A DNA stretch of 7,220 nt. Source: JBOHUC01 sp050733935 (GTDB lineage: Bacteria > Eisenbacteria > RBG-16-71-46 > DASYSL01). Both the position numbers and the translations under genes were made by a program. Position 1 is the stretch's first letter; every line of letters starts with the position of its first letter. Below are positions 6,182 to 7,220 of the stretch, piece after piece. Location: the NCBI GenBank assembly GCA_050733935.1, contig JBOHUC010000119.1, positions 1-7,220 of the forward strand, in the 5' to 3' direction. The notes under the pieces are model-generated. The model made no database searches. It was not told the DNA's origin and saw only the letters and a program-made list of their open reading frames with translations.

Positions 6182-6966
6182 GTCGCATGGTCCGTGACGT
6201 CTCGCTCTACGACGGGCTTTTCGTCCGGTGGATGGGAAAGCTCGAAGCGGATCTTCCGATGATCCTCGAGATCGCGAAGCGGACCGGCGGACCGATCCTC
6301 GAGCTCGGCGTGGGGGCGGGGCGGGTCGCGATCCCGCTCGCGCGCCGCGGACACCGGGTCACGGGGGTCGACAACGCGCGGGCGATGCTCGACGCCGCGC
6401 GGACGCGCGCCTCGACCGAGACTTTGGCGGCCCGGCGCCGTCTCACGCTCCTGCGCCAGGATCTGAGGCGCCTCCGCCTCGGAACCCGCGCGCGCTTTCG
6501 CCTCGCGCTCCTTCCGTTCAACACGCTTTCCCACTTCGAGGACCGGGGGGATCAGGACCGCGTGATCGCGGGCGCGGCGGGTGCGCTCGTCCGGGGCGGA
6601 CACCTCTGGATCTCGCTCTTCCGATTCGATCCCTATCGCCCGACCGGCGTCCTGCGCGCCGAGCCCTCGCCGCTCGAAGGCGAGGCGGCCGGGCTTCCCG
6701 GATCGCGGACGGAAGCGTTCTTCCAGCAGACGTTCGATCGTGCGCGCCAGGTCACCGAAGTGCGCTACTGGCTCGACACGGTGACGCCGGACGGGACCGT
6801 GCGGCGCGAGACCCTCAACCTGAGTCTCCGCTGGTTCGAGCGCTTCGAGCTCGAGCGCCTGGTCGAGGCGCACGGCTTCGAGGTGCGACGCGTGTTCGGC
6901 GATTTCGACGGCTCGGAGTTCGGCGACGGAAGCCCGCAGCTCGTGCTGCTGGCCCGGAAGCGCTGA
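6178..6966 (+). CDS. Class I SAM-dependent methyltransferase, substrate unknown
   Basis: A Rossmann-fold methyltransferase of 262 residues (259 if ATG 6187 is used). Motif I is ILELGVGAGR (E42, G44, G46, G48), the acidic residue binding the SAM ribose is D65 in VTGVDNARAML, and the motif IV-like strand is FRLALLPFNTLSHF near residue 115, followed by HLWISLFRFD. The C-terminal half has the beta-rich layout of small-molecule or generic methyltransferase domains (RYWLDTVTPDG, LSLRWFERFELERLVEAHGF) and ends with FGDFDGSEF, a pattern common in family members annotated only as class I SAM-dependent methyltransferase. No membrane segment or signal peptide is seen. The TTG start shares 4 nt with the mutase stop, so it is probably translated with it; a sugar or polysaccharide substrate is conceivable from that context but unproven. 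The stop is 3 nt before the glycosylase gene. Confidence 0.88.
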   Translation: MSRMVRDVSLYDGLFVRWMGKLEADLPMILEIAKRTGGPILELGVGAGRVAIPLARRGHRVTGVDNARAMLDAARTRASTETLAARRRLTLLRQDLRRLRLGTRARFRLALLPFNTLSHFEDRGDQDRVIAGAAGALVRGGHLWISLFRFDPYRPTGVLRAEPSPLEGEAAGLPGSRTEAFFQQTFDRARQVTEVRYWLDTVTPDGTVRRETLNLSLRWFERFELERLVEAHGFEVRRVFGDFDGSEFGDGSPQLVLLARKR

Positions 6967-6969
6967 GCC

Positions 6970-7220
6970 ATGGGCGTCCTCCCGCGGAGCTTCTACGCGC
7001 GTCCGACGCTCGTCGTCGCGCACGAGCTCCTGGGGCACGAGCTCCGCTGGCGCGGCCCGGGCGGTCCGCTCGCGGGAACGATCGTCGAGGTCGAGGCCTA
7101 TCTCGGCCAGGACGACGAAGCCAGCCACGCCTACCGCGGGCCGACCGCGCGCAATCGCGTCATGTTCGGTCCTGCGGGACACGCGTACGTGTACTTCACG
7201 TACGGCATGCACCATTGCCT
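6970..7220 (+). CDS. 3-methyladenine DNA glycosylase, AAG/MPG family (3' end outside window)
   Basis: Base-excision repair enzyme that removes alkylated and deaminated purines from DNA. The window holds 83 codons from ATG 6970 and then the edge. The start follows the methyltransferase stop by 3 nt, with a weak GGAAG at 6956-6960. The N-terminal LPRSFYARPTLVVAHELLG matches the family opening. The active site segment EVEAYLGQDDEASHAYRG carries E42, Y44 and H53, which align with human AAG catalytic E125, Y127 and H136. Next come TARNRVMFGPAGHAYVYFTYGMHHC, where Y75 corresponds to human Y159. The DNA-binding C-terminal half, usually a further 100 or so residues in bacterial members, is not visible. 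The family is unrelated to AlkA and Tag, so those symbols should not be used. Confidence 0.93.
   Translation, partial: MGVLPRSFYARPTLVVAHELLGHELRWRGPGGPLAGTIVEVEAYLGQDDEASHAYRGPTARNRVMFGPAGHAYVYFTYGMHHC

Noticed and set aside
5911..7215. 434-codon minus-strand open frame across the mutase end, methyltransferase and glycosylase
   Set aside because: Three genes with intact family motifs occupy the plus strand here; the antisense frame is low-complexity (Arg/Glu/Ala-rich) and a composition artefact.
1..7220. A novel defence, mobile or secretion system
   Set aside because: All seven genes belong to known families of core metabolism, repair or translation, or to broad enzyme families; there are no transposase, integrase, toxin-antitoxin, nuclease-helicase or CRISPR signatures.

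Overview
This is a high-GC (roughly two-thirds G+C, judged by eye) bacterial chromosomal segment with seven genes, all on the + strand and packed almost without gaps. The codons are strongly GC-rich at third positions, and long shadow reading frames appear on both strands, as expected at this composition. I see no insertion sequence, CRISPR array, tRNA, rRNA, phage gene or integration scar. The lineage cannot be assigned from the window; the gene content is ordinary core metabolism and information processing.

Layout: (1) polA, entering from the left edge and missing its 5'-nuclease half, with the 3'-5' exonuclease and polymerase domains complete; (2) coaE, dephospho-CoA kinase, starting at a GTG inside the polA stop; (3) a membrane-anchored alpha/beta hydrolase of the BEM46/YfhR type, starting at an ATG inside the coaE stop; (4) a 69-nt spacer, the only real intergenic space, with an 8-bp-period tandem repeat, a possible stem-loop and a weak promoter candidate; (5) prfB, peptide chain release factor 2, split by the classical programmed +1 frameshift (CTT TGA C) after codon 28; (6) a phosphomannomutase/phosphoglucomutase of the AlgC type, 7 nt after prfB; (7) a class I SAM-dependent methyltransferase starting at a TTG inside the mutase stop; (8) the first 83 codons of a 3-methyladenine DNA glycosylase (AAG/MPG family), 3 nt after the methyltransferase and cut by the right edge.

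The arrangement suggests two transcription units: polA-coaE-hydrolase, and prfB-mutase-methyltransferase-glycosylase. Three of the junctions are 4-nt stop/start overlaps using three different start codons (GTG, ATG, TTG), which points to translational coupling. Functionally the genes are a mix: DNA repair (polA, glycosylase), coenzyme A synthesis, translation termination and sugar-phosphate supply. No common pathway is apparent.

The most informative single element is the prfB frameshift site, because a plain reading-frame search truncates the gene. I found no convincing evidence of an undescribed multi-gene system. The points most worth checking are the 8-bp repeat in the prfB leader and the two uncharacterised enzymes (the hydrolase coupled to coaE and the methyltransferase coupled to the mutase).
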